A stretch of 6,793 bases of DNA, taken from JBEAOO01 sp041164825. GTDB lineage: Bacteria; Pseudomonadota; Gammaproteobacteria; Burkholderiales; Burkholderiaceae_C. Positions 1 to 5,136 of the stretch are shown here, one piece after another. A model generated the notes under the pieces. The model was not told the origin of the DNA. It searched no databases and saw only the letters and a program-made list of their open reading frames with translations. The stretch is from assembly GCA_041164825.1 (NCBI GenBank), contig JBEAOO010000255.1, forward strand, positions 1 through 6,793. The letters are read 5' to 3'. The translations under genes and the position numbers were made by a program. Every line of letters begins with the position of its first letter. Position 1 is the stretch's first letter.

Positions 1-90
1 GGCGGGTATCCGTTCAGTGTGACACAGCGCCTTGCGACCGGGGAGCGGGCGCGCCCGGCCCCCGGCACGGGCCGCCGCGCGAGCAGGGGG

Positions 91-119
91 CTGGCGGCGA
101 GGCGCTCGCCTGCTACGCT
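91..119 (+). promoter_or_regulatory. Weak sigma-70-like promoter candidate for the reductase gene
   Basis: CTGGCG at 91-96 and TACGCT at 114-119 are separated by exactly 17 bases. Each hexamer matches its consensus (TTGACA, TATAAT) at three of six positions, including the conserved TA...T of the -10 box. Spacing and position suit the gene starting at 171 and would leave a leader of about 45 bases. In DNA this GC-rich such a match can arise by chance, so this is only a candidate. Confidence 0.28.
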
Positions 120-157
120 CAAGGCCTCAGCCCACGTTCATCACCCGCATCCCGCCC

Positions 158-162
158 GAGGA
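158..162 (+). promoter_or_regulatory. Ribosome binding site for the reductase gene
   Basis: GAGGA lies 8 bases upstream of ATG 171. This is good Shine-Dalgarno spacing and supports that start. The protein also begins directly with the first beta strand typical of the family. Confidence 0.6.
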
Positions 163-170
163 CAACGCCG

Positions 171-725
171 ATGTACCCCAAGACCTCGGTCTTCGTCGCC
201 ACCAGCCTGGATGGCTTCATCGCCCGCCTCGACGGCAGCATCGACTGGCTCGAAGCCGCCAACAAAGCGGTGCCCGAGGGCGAAGACTGCGGGTTCAGCC
301 GCTTTTTCGCGACCATTGATTTGTTGGTGATGGGGCGCCACACCTTCGAGCAGGTCAAGGCATTTGGCGACTGGCCCTATGGCCGCACGCCGGTGCTGGT
401 GCTGACGCGCCGGCACGTGGACATCCCGCCGGCCCTGGCGGGCTTCGTCAAAAGCAGCAACGAGACGCCCACCGAGCTGATGCAACGCATGGCCATGCGC
501 GGCACGCGGCAGGTGTATGTGGAAGGCGGGCTGACGGTGCAGACCTTCATCGCCGCCGGGCTGATCGACGAGCTCACCGTCACCACCATCCCGATCTTGC
601 TCGGCCGCGGCCGGCCGCTGTTTGGCCAGCTCACGCGCGATCTACAGCTGGCGCACCAACACACCCACGCCTACCCGTTTGGCTTTGTGCAAAGCACCTA
701 CAAGGTGGTCAACAACGACGCCTGA
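171..725 (+). CDS. Dihydrofolate reductase family protein (RibD C-terminal domain type)
   Basis: This is a 184-residue single-domain protein of the RibD C-terminal/DHFR-like superfamily, close in style to Bacillus YwjB/YyaP-type proteins. What is seen: an opening beta strand running into TSLDGFIA (11-18), with the DG turn usual near the cofactor site; a strand plus MGRHTFE (54-60), where these proteins contact NADPH; VLVLTR (75-80); VYVEGG (115-120), the glycine-rich cofactor loop; and IPILLGRGRPLF (140-151), the family's C-terminal signature. Length is normal and the frame intact. It is presumably a cytoplasmic NADPH-dependent reductase. Substrates of these stand-alone homologues are mostly unknown, so folate or riboflavin biosynthesis should not be assumed; no riboflavin genes lie nearby. 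It sits alone, 83 bases before ATG 809 of sbcB. The family call is secure; the reaction is inference. Confidence 0.88.
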   Translation: MYPKTSVFVATSLDGFIARLDGSIDWLEAANKAVPEGEDCGFSRFFATIDLLVMGRHTFEQVKAFGDWPYGRTPVLVLTRRHVDIPPALAGFVKSSNETPTELMQRMAMRGTRQVYVEGGLTVQTFIAAGLIDELTVTTIPILLGRGRPLFGQLTRDLQLAHQHTHAYPFGFVQSTYKVVNNDA

Positions 726-795
726 TCGCGCGGGCGCACGCGCTGCATACACCCCCTGATGGGCGTCCGAGCGCGGCAAGCAGCTCGGTTTCGGT

Positions 796-801
796 TATCT
801 T
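796..801 (+). promoter_or_regulatory. Candidate -10 box of sbcB, placed for a leaderless transcript
   Basis: TATCTT at 796-801 matches TATAAT at four of six positions. A poor -35 candidate (GCGGCA, 773-778) lies 17 bases upstream. Transcription would start about 6-7 bases after the -10 box, around 807-808, essentially at ATG 809. There is no Shine-Dalgarno sequence before that ATG. The box also overlaps the alternative TTG start at 800, which argues against that start. Confidence 0.4.
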
Positions 802-808
802 GCCGGCC

Positions 809-2242
809 ATGACCGAGATGAGCTTTTTCTGGCACGACTACGAAACCTTCGGCCGCGTGCCGCGCCGCGACCGCCCATCGCAGTTCGCCGGCATCCGCAC
901 CGATGCCGAGCTGAACGAGATCGGCCCGCCGCTGGAGCTGTTTTGCCAGCCCGCGCCCGACACCCTGCCCGACCCCGAGGCCTGCCTGCTCACCGGCATC
1001 TTGCCGCAACAGTGCCTGGAACGCGGTGTGCCCGAGCACCGCTTTGCGGCCGAGATCGAGAAGGCCTTGGCCCTGCCCGGCACCGTGGGCGTGGGCTACA
1101 ACTCCATCCGTTTTGACGACGAGGTGACGCGCCATCTTTTGTGGCGCAACCTGATGGACCCGTATGCCCGCGAGTGGCAAAACGAGTGCGGGCGCTGGGA
1201 CCTGCTCGACGTGGTGCGCTGCACCTGGGCGCTGCGCCCCGAGGGCATCACCTGGCCCCTGCGCGACGACGGCCGCCCTTCGTTCAAGCTCGAACACCTC
1301 ACCACCGCCAACGGCATCAGCCACGAGGCCGCGCACGACGCCGTGAGCGACGTGCGCGCCACCATCGCCATGGCGCGGCTGGTGCGCCAGCACAACCCGC
1401 GCCTCTGGGACTTCTGCCTGAAGCTGCGCAAAAAGGAGAACGTGCTGGCCGAAATGGGCGCGGGCCGCCCCTTCTGGCACCTCTCAGGCATGTACCCGGT
1501 GGAGCGCGGCTGCTTGGCCCTGGTGTGGCCGCTGGCGCCCCACCCCACCAACAAAAACGAGCTCATTGTTTGGGATCTGTCGCACGACCCGGCCGAGCTG
1601 CTGACGCTGCGTGCCGACGCCGTGCGCGAGCGCATGTTCACCAAACAAGACGCGCTGCCCGAGGGCATGACGCGCCTGCCCATCAAGACCATCCACATCA
1701 ACAAGTCGCCGATCGTGATTGGCAACCTGAAGACCCTCAGCCCCGAGCTGCGCGCGCGCTACGGCTTTGACATGGACACCGCCCTGGCCCACGCGCAAAC
1801 GCTGGGCGAGCGTGGCGCCACGCTGGCTGGCCTGTGGCCCGATGTGTTCCAGCGCCCCGCACCCGAGCACGCACCCGATGTGGACGAAGACCTCTACGGC
1901 GGCTTCATCGGCCGCGACGACCGGCGCCTGCTCGACCGCATCCGCAGCACGCCCGCGGCCGACCTGAGCGGGCGCAGCTGGGCCTTTGCCGACGAGCGGC
2001 TGGAGGAGCTGGTGTTCCGCTGGCGCGCGCGCAACTTCCCCACCACACTGACCGAGGCCGAGCAAGGCCGCTGGCAAACCTTGTGCAGCGAGCGCCTGCA
2101 CCAAGGCGCCGGCGGTGGGCTCACGCTGAGCGACTTTTTTGAGCAGCTGGACCGCCTCAACGAAGACGCCGACGAGCGTGGGCAAGACCTGCTCAGCGCG
2201 CTCTACGACTACGCGGAGAGCATCGCGCCGGCGCTGGATTGA
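809..2242 (+). CDS. sbcB: Exodeoxyribonuclease I (3'-5' single-strand DNA exonuclease)
   Basis: ExoI degrades single-stranded DNA processively from the 3' end. In Escherichia coli it acts in mismatch repair and recombination and is recruited by the SSB C-terminal tail. From ATG 809 the product is 477 residues (E. coli: 475), and similarity runs end to end. The DEDD catalytic set is complete: HDYETFG gives Asp10 and Glu12, RFDDEVTR gives Asp103, and AHDAVSDV gives His176 and Asp181. These match D15, E17, D108, H181 and D186 of the E. coli enzyme. Other conserved blocks are RWDLLDV, ALRPEGI.WP and SFKLEHLT.ANGI in the nuclease domain, then an SH3-like middle region with HINKSPI and a C-terminal helical domain with RARNFP.TL..AE. 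An in-frame TTG at 800 would add three residues, but it overlaps the -10-like box. Identification is firm; the exact start is moderately sure. Confidence 0.96.
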   Translation: MTEMSFFWHDYETFGRVPRRDRPSQFAGIRTDAELNEIGPPLELFCQPAPDTLPDPEACLLTGILPQQCLERGVPEHRFAAEIEKALALPGTVGVGYNSIRFDDEVTRHLLWRNLMDPYAREWQNECGRWDLLDVVRCTWALRPEGITWPLRDDGRPSFKLEHLTTANGISHEAAHDAVSDVRATIAMARLVRQHNPRLWDFCLKLRKKENVLAEMGAGRPFWHLSGMYPVERGCLALVWPLAPHPTNKNELIVWDLSHDPAELLTLRADAVRERMFTKQDALPEGMTRLPIKTIHINKSPIVIGNLKTLSPELRARYGFDMDTALAHAQTLGERGATLAGLWPDVFQRPAPEHAPDVDEDLYGGFIGRDDRRLLDRIRSTPAADLSGRSWAFADERLEELVFRWRARNFPTTLTEAEQGRWQTLCSERLHQGAGGGLTLSDFFEQLDRLNEDADERGQDLLSALYDYAESIAPALD

Positions 2243-2246
2243 CGGC

Positions 2247-2271
2247 GGGGGCAGGGCTCGGCCCTGGCCCC
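2247..2271 (+). terminator. GC-rich stem-loop just after sbcB
   Basis: Starting five bases past the sbcB stop, 2248-2257 pairs with 2261-2271 around a TCG loop: ten base pairs with one bulged G at 2267. No T tract follows, so it is not a classical intrinsic terminator. It could stabilise the 3' end or assist Rho-dependent termination. Confidence 0.35.
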
Positions 2272-2431
2272 GCGGAGACCCTGCGTTGCGGTGGGCAGAT
2301 CGCAGATAGATTGCGGAATTGACCACAGCAAACGGCCCATTTCGGCGCATCAAGGCAGCGTGTGCAGACCTAGAGTCTCCCCATGCCGCGGACCTGGGGC
2401 CTGGCCCTCGCACCGCACCGCCCATCACCGG

Positions 2432-2437
2432 AAGGAG
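2432..2437 (+). promoter_or_regulatory. Strong ribosome binding site fixing a GTG start for the HDOD gene
   Basis: AAGGAG at 2432-2437 sits 8 bases before GTG 2446. The next in-frame upstream ATG, at 2383, has no comparable site, and the 21 residues it would add (Pro/Arg-rich) do not belong to the HDOD fold. This motif therefore decides the start. Confidence 0.8.
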
Positions 2438-2445
2438 ACCTTGCC

Positions 2446-3279
2446 GTGCTCGTCGCCACCCAGCGTTTTTTCGCCAATCCCAACAGCCTGCCCTCGATGC
2501 CCGAGGTCGCCATGCAACTGATGAAATCGTTCAACAACGACAACATCGGCCTGGCCGACCTGGCGCAGATTGTGGGCAAAGACCCGGCCCTGGCCGCCAA
2601 GGTGCTGCGCCTGGCCAACTCGGCCCGCTACCGCCCGGCGCACGACATCGGCACGCTGCGCGACGCCGCCGCCGTGCTGGGCATGGACACCCTGCGCAAC
2701 CTGGCGCTGTCGGCCTGTTTGTCGGGCGCCTTCCCACCCGTGCGCGGCCTGGACCGCGGCCGCTTTTGGCGCCACAGCATGGCCACCGCCGCCTACGCCC
2801 AATTGCTGAGCAAGTGGATGCAGCTCGACACCGAAGCGGCCTACCTGGCCGGGCTGATGCTGCGCACCGGCCAGATCTTGATGGCGCAGGCCGAGCCCGA
2901 TCTGGTGGCCGACGAAGAATCGCTGGTCGACGTGGCGGGTTGCCGCGTGTCGCTGGAAATCAGCCGCTTCGGCTGCACCCATGGCGACGTGACGGCCGAG
3001 CTGGCCCAGCGCTGGCATTTTCCGGCCACCCTGGTGGAGGCCTTTGCCCAGGCCAGCGAGCCCATGGCCGCGCACCCGTTTTCGCTGCAAGGCGCGGTGC
3101 TGCGCATGGCCGAGGTGCTGGCCGATGCGCACGACATGGAGACCTCGGGCCGCGAGGCGCTGGAAGAGGCCGAGCCCGAGTTGCTGGCTCACCTGCACAT
3201 CGACATGGACTGGCTGGAAACGCGGCTGACCGAAGCGGGCGATGTGCTGGAGGGCATGACCTCGCTGGTCAGCCACTGA
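2446..3279 (+). CDS. HDOD domain-containing signalling protein with degenerate HD motif
   Basis: From GTG 2446 the protein has 277 residues and is mostly one HDOD domain, the HD-hydrolase-related output module found in bacterial signalling proteins. Seen motifs in order: LPSMPEVAMQLMK (15-27); LADLAQIVGKDPALAAKVL (36-54) continuing through RLANSA; LRDAAAVLGMDTLRNLALS (71-89); FWRHSMATA (107-115); YLAGLMLRTGQIL (133-145); and FGCTHGDVTAELAQRWHFP (175-193). The LAGLLHDIG-type block carries Leu139-Arg140 where HD hydrolases have His-Asp, so phosphohydrolase activity is unlikely. HDOD proteins are generally thought to act as non-enzymatic adaptors, for example in motility, biofilm or stress control; the partner here is unknown. 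There is no fused receiver, GGDEF or EAL domain, no signal peptide and no membrane segment. It stands alone, 203 bases after sbcB and convergent with the GDSL gene. Confidence 0.9.
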   Translation: MLVATQRFFANPNSLPSMPEVAMQLMKSFNNDNIGLADLAQIVGKDPALAAKVLRLANSARYRPAHDIGTLRDAAAVLGMDTLRNLALSACLSGAFPPVRGLDRGRFWRHSMATAAYAQLLSKWMQLDTEAAYLAGLMLRTGQILMAQAEPDLVADEESLVDVAGCRVSLEISRFGCTHGDVTAELAQRWHFPATLVEAFAQASEPMAAHPFSLQGAVLRMAEVLADAHDMETSGREALEEAEPELLAHLHIDMDWLETRLTEAGDVLEGMTSLVSH

Positions 3280-3299
3280 CGACGACACACCACTCCGCT

Positions 3300-3328
3300 G
3301 CGGCGGGCTCACACCGTGAGTCCGCCGC
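3300..3328 (+). terminator. 13-bp stem-loop between convergent genes
   Basis: Bases 3300-3312 pair with 3316-3328 around an ACC loop, giving 13 pairs including one G-T (3307/3321). That pair is a G-U wobble in rightward RNA but an A-C mismatch in leftward RNA, so the hairpin is best formed on the HDOD transcript, starting 20 bases after its stop. No T tract follows directly. Confidence 0.5.
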
Positions 3329-3333
3329 CCCTC

Positions 3334-3370
3334 AACGGCCAGGCTGAGTTCTCAGCATTCAGGCCGTTTT
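3334..3370 (+). terminator. Candidate intrinsic terminator of the HDOD transcript
   Basis: AACGGCC (3334-3340) pairs with GGCCGTT (3362-3368). An inner stem, GCTGA (3343-3347) with TCAGC (3352-3356), sits inside it. The outer arm runs into TTTT (3367-3370) on the plus strand. This is the layout of a rightward intrinsic terminator with a short T tract. It overlaps the stop and last codons of the convergent GDSL gene. Confidence 0.4.
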
Positions 3371-4477
3371 GCGTTGGTCGCGACGGCGACGTGCCAGCAC
3401 GCCCATCGCACCGAGGCCCATCAGCATCAGCGCCCAGGTCTCGGGCTCGGGCACGGCCGAGATCGGCAGCTGAGCGCCTGCAGCGGTCGCGAATTCCCGC
3501 GCCAGCAATTGATCGGCCGCGGTGGTGGGGTGCACCCCATCAAAAAACAGATACCCGGCACAGCCACTGGCCAGTGCCGCCGCACCGCCGCTCAGGCAGG
3601 TGTGGGTGACATCGGTGAAGCCCCGCGCGGCCGGATCAGCCACGGTATCGCGCAAGAACTTGGCGGCGTCGTAGCCGATCAGGTCCACACCCAAGGCCTG
3701 CAGCACCGGGCTGCCTTCCAGCGCCGCCATCGTGAACGACAAGGCGCCGTTGTAGGCGTTCGTCAGCGCGGTGGCCTGGCCAGAGAACGCGGCACCTGCG
3801 GCCAAGGCATCGGGCGTGAGGCCGAGGTCGGGCAGGTTGGGCATCAAGATGTGCTTGGCACCCAAGGCCACCAGCGCCGTGACGTTGCCGGCCACGGCCC
3901 CCATCACATCGGTGATGAGCTGCGTGAAGTCCACCGTGAGCCCGGCCTTCGCTTTGGCGAAGCCATAAAACAAGTCGTTGGCTCCGCCCCAGAGCAGGAA
4001 CAAGGTGTCGGGCTGCACCACCGGCGCCGTGGCGGCGTACTTCAGGATCTGCTGGTGGATGCCCGTGCCGATCAAACCCGGAAAGCGCGCCCCCACATCA
4101 AAAGGGCTTTTGGCCAAGACGTTGTAGTTGGTGTCGCCCCACATGGCGCCGCCCACGGCGTAGTTGTTGGATGCGGCGGTGGCCGCGGGCCAGCCCAGCG
4201 TGGTGCTGCCGGCCAAAATTTCGGCCGCCACCGGGCCGTTGCTGAAGCGCTGGGCATAACCCAACGCGGTGGGCGGAAAGTTGCCGCCGCTGAGCGCCGA
4301 GGCATTGCCCGCGTCAGACAGGCTGTCGCCAAAGGTGACGAGGCTGGAGTAGGTGATGGCCGAGGCCGAACTCGCGGCGCCGAGGCTGGCCGCAGCCACC
4401 ACAGCGAGCGCAACACGGCGCAGGGCAACACGGCGCAGGGCAAGGGGGCGCAAGGGAAGGGGGGCAAACAAAGGCAT
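3359..4477 (-). CDS. Secreted GDSL (SGNH) esterase/lipase with PEP-CTERM anchor
   Basis: From ATG 4477 the product is 372 residues. An arginine-containing n-region and a hydrophobic stretch (VALAVVAAASLGAA) lead to a likely signal peptidase cut after ASA (38-40). The mature part is a GDSL/SGNH hydrolase: block I TFGDSLSDAGN (48-58) with nucleophile Ser52; a block II glycine in NYAVGGA (105-111); block III GGANDLF (164-170) with Asn167; and block V DGVHP (313-317) with Asp313 and His316. The triad is therefore complete. The C-terminus is a textbook PEP-CTERM tag: VPEPETWAL (342-350), a short hydrophobic segment, then RRRR (363-366), for sorting by an exosortase. The only two cysteines, Cys294 and Cys306, lie near block V and could form a disulfide. 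It likely hydrolyses esters outside the cytoplasmic membrane; the substrate is unknown. A start at 4516 would add 13 residues but lacks a Shine-Dalgarno sequence. Confidence 0.93.
   Translation of the reverse strand: MPLFAPLPLRPLALRRVALRRVALAVVAAASLGAASSASAITYSSLVTFGDSLSDAGNASALSGGNFPPTALGYAQRFSNGPVAAEILAGSTTLGWPAATAASNNYAVGGAMWGDTNYNVLAKSPFDVGARFPGLIGTGIHQQILKYAATAPVVQPDTLFLLWGGANDLFYGFAKAKAGLTVDFTQLITDVMGAVAGNVTALVALGAKHILMPNLPDLGLTPDALAAGAAFSGQATALTNAYNGALSFTMAALEGSPVLQALGVDLIGYDAAKFLRDTVADPAARGFTDVTHTCLSGGAAALASGCAGYLFFDGVHPTTAADQLLAREFATAAGAQLPISAVPEPETWALMLMGLGAMGVLARRRRDQRKTA
4410..4439 (-). repeat. 15-bp tandem duplication in the signal peptide coding region
   Basis: The 15-mer gcaacacggcgcagg (plus strand) occurs perfectly twice, at 4410-4424 and 4425-4439, followed by a degenerate third copy (4440-4455). 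It keeps the frame and encodes Ala-Leu-Arg-Arg-Val twice (residues 13-22 of the lipase), doubling the positively charged part of the signal peptide. Confidence 0.85.
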
Positions 4478-4485
4478 GGCAAACG

Positions 4486-4490
4486 CTCCT
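4486..4490 (-). promoter_or_regulatory. Ribosome binding site fixing the GDSL gene start
   Basis: On the minus strand AGGAG lies 8 bases before ATG 4477. This supports that start over the in-frame ATG at 4516 and gives a signal peptide with a conventional short n-region. Confidence 0.75.
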
Positions 4491-4591
4491 GAACGCGAAT
4501 GGATGGACGCCGACATGGCAACGCACGCAGGTTACGGGCCCGCTTCCGCAGCAGCAAGGCGGAAAGCCATGAGCCGCCGCGCACGCCAGCG

Positions 4592-4617
4592 CCCTGCCCC
4601 TTCATTCGGGGGCCGGG
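4592..4617 (-). terminator. Modest stem-loop downstream of yjdM
   Basis: GCCCC (4596-4600) pairs with GGGGC (4609-4613). The stem extends across a one-by-one mismatch by CCC (4592-4594) with GGG (4615-4617); the loop is 8 bases. It lies about 45 bases past the yjdM stop and has no T tract in the leftward direction. It is a weak candidate for ending yjdM transcription. Confidence 0.22.
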
Positions 4618-4660
4618 TTTGTGCTCAGGTCCAGCGGCGCAGGCCGGTATCAGGCCGTGG

Positions 4661-5005
4661 TCAGACCTTCTTCAGAAACGCGGCCTTGAGCATGTAGCTG
4701 CCGCCATCCGTGCGGCAGTCCACCTCGTGGTCGCCGTTGCCGACGATGCGGATGCTTTTCACCTTGGTGCCCTGCTTGAGCGTGGTGGACGAGCCCTTGA
4801 CCTTCAGGTCTTTGACCAGCACCACGGCATCGCCGTCGACCAGCACCTGGCCATTGGCGTCTTTCACCACGCGCGCGCTGTCGTCAGCTGCCGCCGCTTC
4901 GGCCGCTTGCGGCCACTCGTGGCCGCAGTCGGGGCAGACGAAGTTGTCGGCGTCGGGATAAGTATTTTCCAGCGCGCAAACGGGACAGGCGGGGGGCGTG
5001 GGCAT
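4661..5005 (-). CDS. yjdM: Zinc-ribbon protein YjdM (PhnA family)
   Basis: This is a 114-residue cytoplasmic protein that matches the E. coli YjdM/PhnA family (about 111 residues) over its full length. The N-terminus is a zinc ribbon with two knuckles, CPVC (Cys7, Cys10) and CPDC (Cys24, Cys27), followed by GHEW. After an Ala-rich linker comes the conserved PhnA C-terminal domain, with VKDANGQVLVDGDAV, the hallmark VKDLKVKGSS and LKQGTKVKSIRIV. The name PhnA comes from proximity to the phosphonate operon in E. coli; the protein is not phosphonoacetate hydrolase, and its function is unsettled. No phosphonate genes are present here. The start codon lies only 16 bases past the T-rich end of the maeB terminator, and its Shine-Dalgarno sequence is weak (GCGAG at best). 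Identity is firm, role unknown. Confidence 0.93.
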   Translation of the reverse strand: MPTPPACPVCALENTYPDADNFVCPDCGHEWPQAAEAAAADDSARVVKDANGQVLVDGDAVVLVKDLKVKGSSTTLKQGTKVKSIRIVGNGDHEVDCRTDGGSYMLKAAFLKKV

Positions 5006-5020
5006 GAGACGGCTCGCTGC

Positions 5021-5056
5021 AAAAAAGAAGAAGGGCCGCGACTTTACCGCGGCCCT
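5021..5056 (-). terminator. Rho-independent terminator of maeB
   Basis: Read leftward, AGGGCCGCG (5056-5048) pairs perfectly with CGCGGCCCT (5040-5032): nine base pairs around a 7-base loop (GTAAAGT). It runs straight into TTCTTCTTTTTT (5032-5021). A GC-rich stem with a T-rich tail in the maeB direction, about 80 bases past its stop, is a classical intrinsic terminator and the strongest in the window. Confidence 0.85.
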
Positions 5057-5104
5057 GTGGGGTGTCCGTCTGCGTCAAGTCAACGCGGCGGGCCTCTGGG
5101 TTGG

Positions 5105-5123
5105 GGCGTGCCTCAGGCACGCC
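5105..5123 (-). other. Perfect 8-bp stem-loop just after the maeB stop
   Basis: GGCGTGCC (5105-5112) and GGCACGCC (5116-5123) form an 8-bp stem with a 3-base loop, 13 bases past the maeB stop. No T tract follows, and the intrinsic terminator lies further downstream. It may protect the 3' end of the mRNA. Confidence 0.5.
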
Positions 5124-5136
5124 GGGACTCACGCAC

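Larger units (their letters stand above)
1..170. other. Non-coding leader region upstream of the reductase gene
   Basis: I find no supportable gene here. The open frames that cross it are GC-driven and overlap the reductase gene in other frames. A TGA at 20-22 could end an upstream rightward gene, but the six or so codons visible before it are too few to judge. A 12-bp perfect palindrome (cgggcgcgcccg) lies at 46-57. A weak promoter-like pair and a ribosome binding site precede the gene at 171 and are listed separately. Confidence 0.5.
4478..4660. other. Intergenic region between yjdM and the GDSL gene
   Basis: These 183 bases hold no supportable gene. They should contain the leftward promoter of the GDSL gene, but I see no convincing -35/-10 pair. 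The ribosome binding site near 4486 and a modest stem-loop at 4592-4617 are listed separately. Confidence 0.5.

Noticed and set aside
800..808. TTG 800 as the start of exodeoxyribonuclease I
   Set aside because: It overlaps the -10-like box and has no ribosome binding site. ATG 809 gives a length close to the E. coli protein.
698..2428. Long minus-strand open frames of 260 and 314 codons opposite sbcB
   Set aside because: Both are shadows of the well-conserved sbcB frame, with His/Gly/Gln/Ala-rich products and no recognisable motifs.
2383..2445. ATG 2383 as the start of the HDOD protein
   Set aside because: It has no ribosome binding site and would add a Pro-rich 21-residue tail. GTG 2446 has AAGGAG at ideal spacing.
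3374..4492. A 372-codon open frame on the plus strand antisense to the GDSL gene
   Set aside because: Its composition is low-complexity (Gly, His, Arg, Gln) and no domain is seen. The opposite frame has a complete catalytic triad, signal peptide and PEP-CTERM tag.
4546..4574. Sigma-54-like element upstream of the PEP-CTERM gene (TGGC...TTGCT on the minus strand)
   Set aside because: Eleven bases separate GG and GC instead of the strict ten, and the -24 block lacks its usual ACG. Some PEP-CTERM genes are sigma-54 dependent, so I looked, but this does not qualify.
5073..5083. Overlapping TTGACT/TTGACG -35-like boxes leftward, upstream of yjdM
   Set aside because: No -10-like hexamer lies 16-18 bases downstream of either; the nearest, TAAAGT in the terminator loop, is about 26 bases away.
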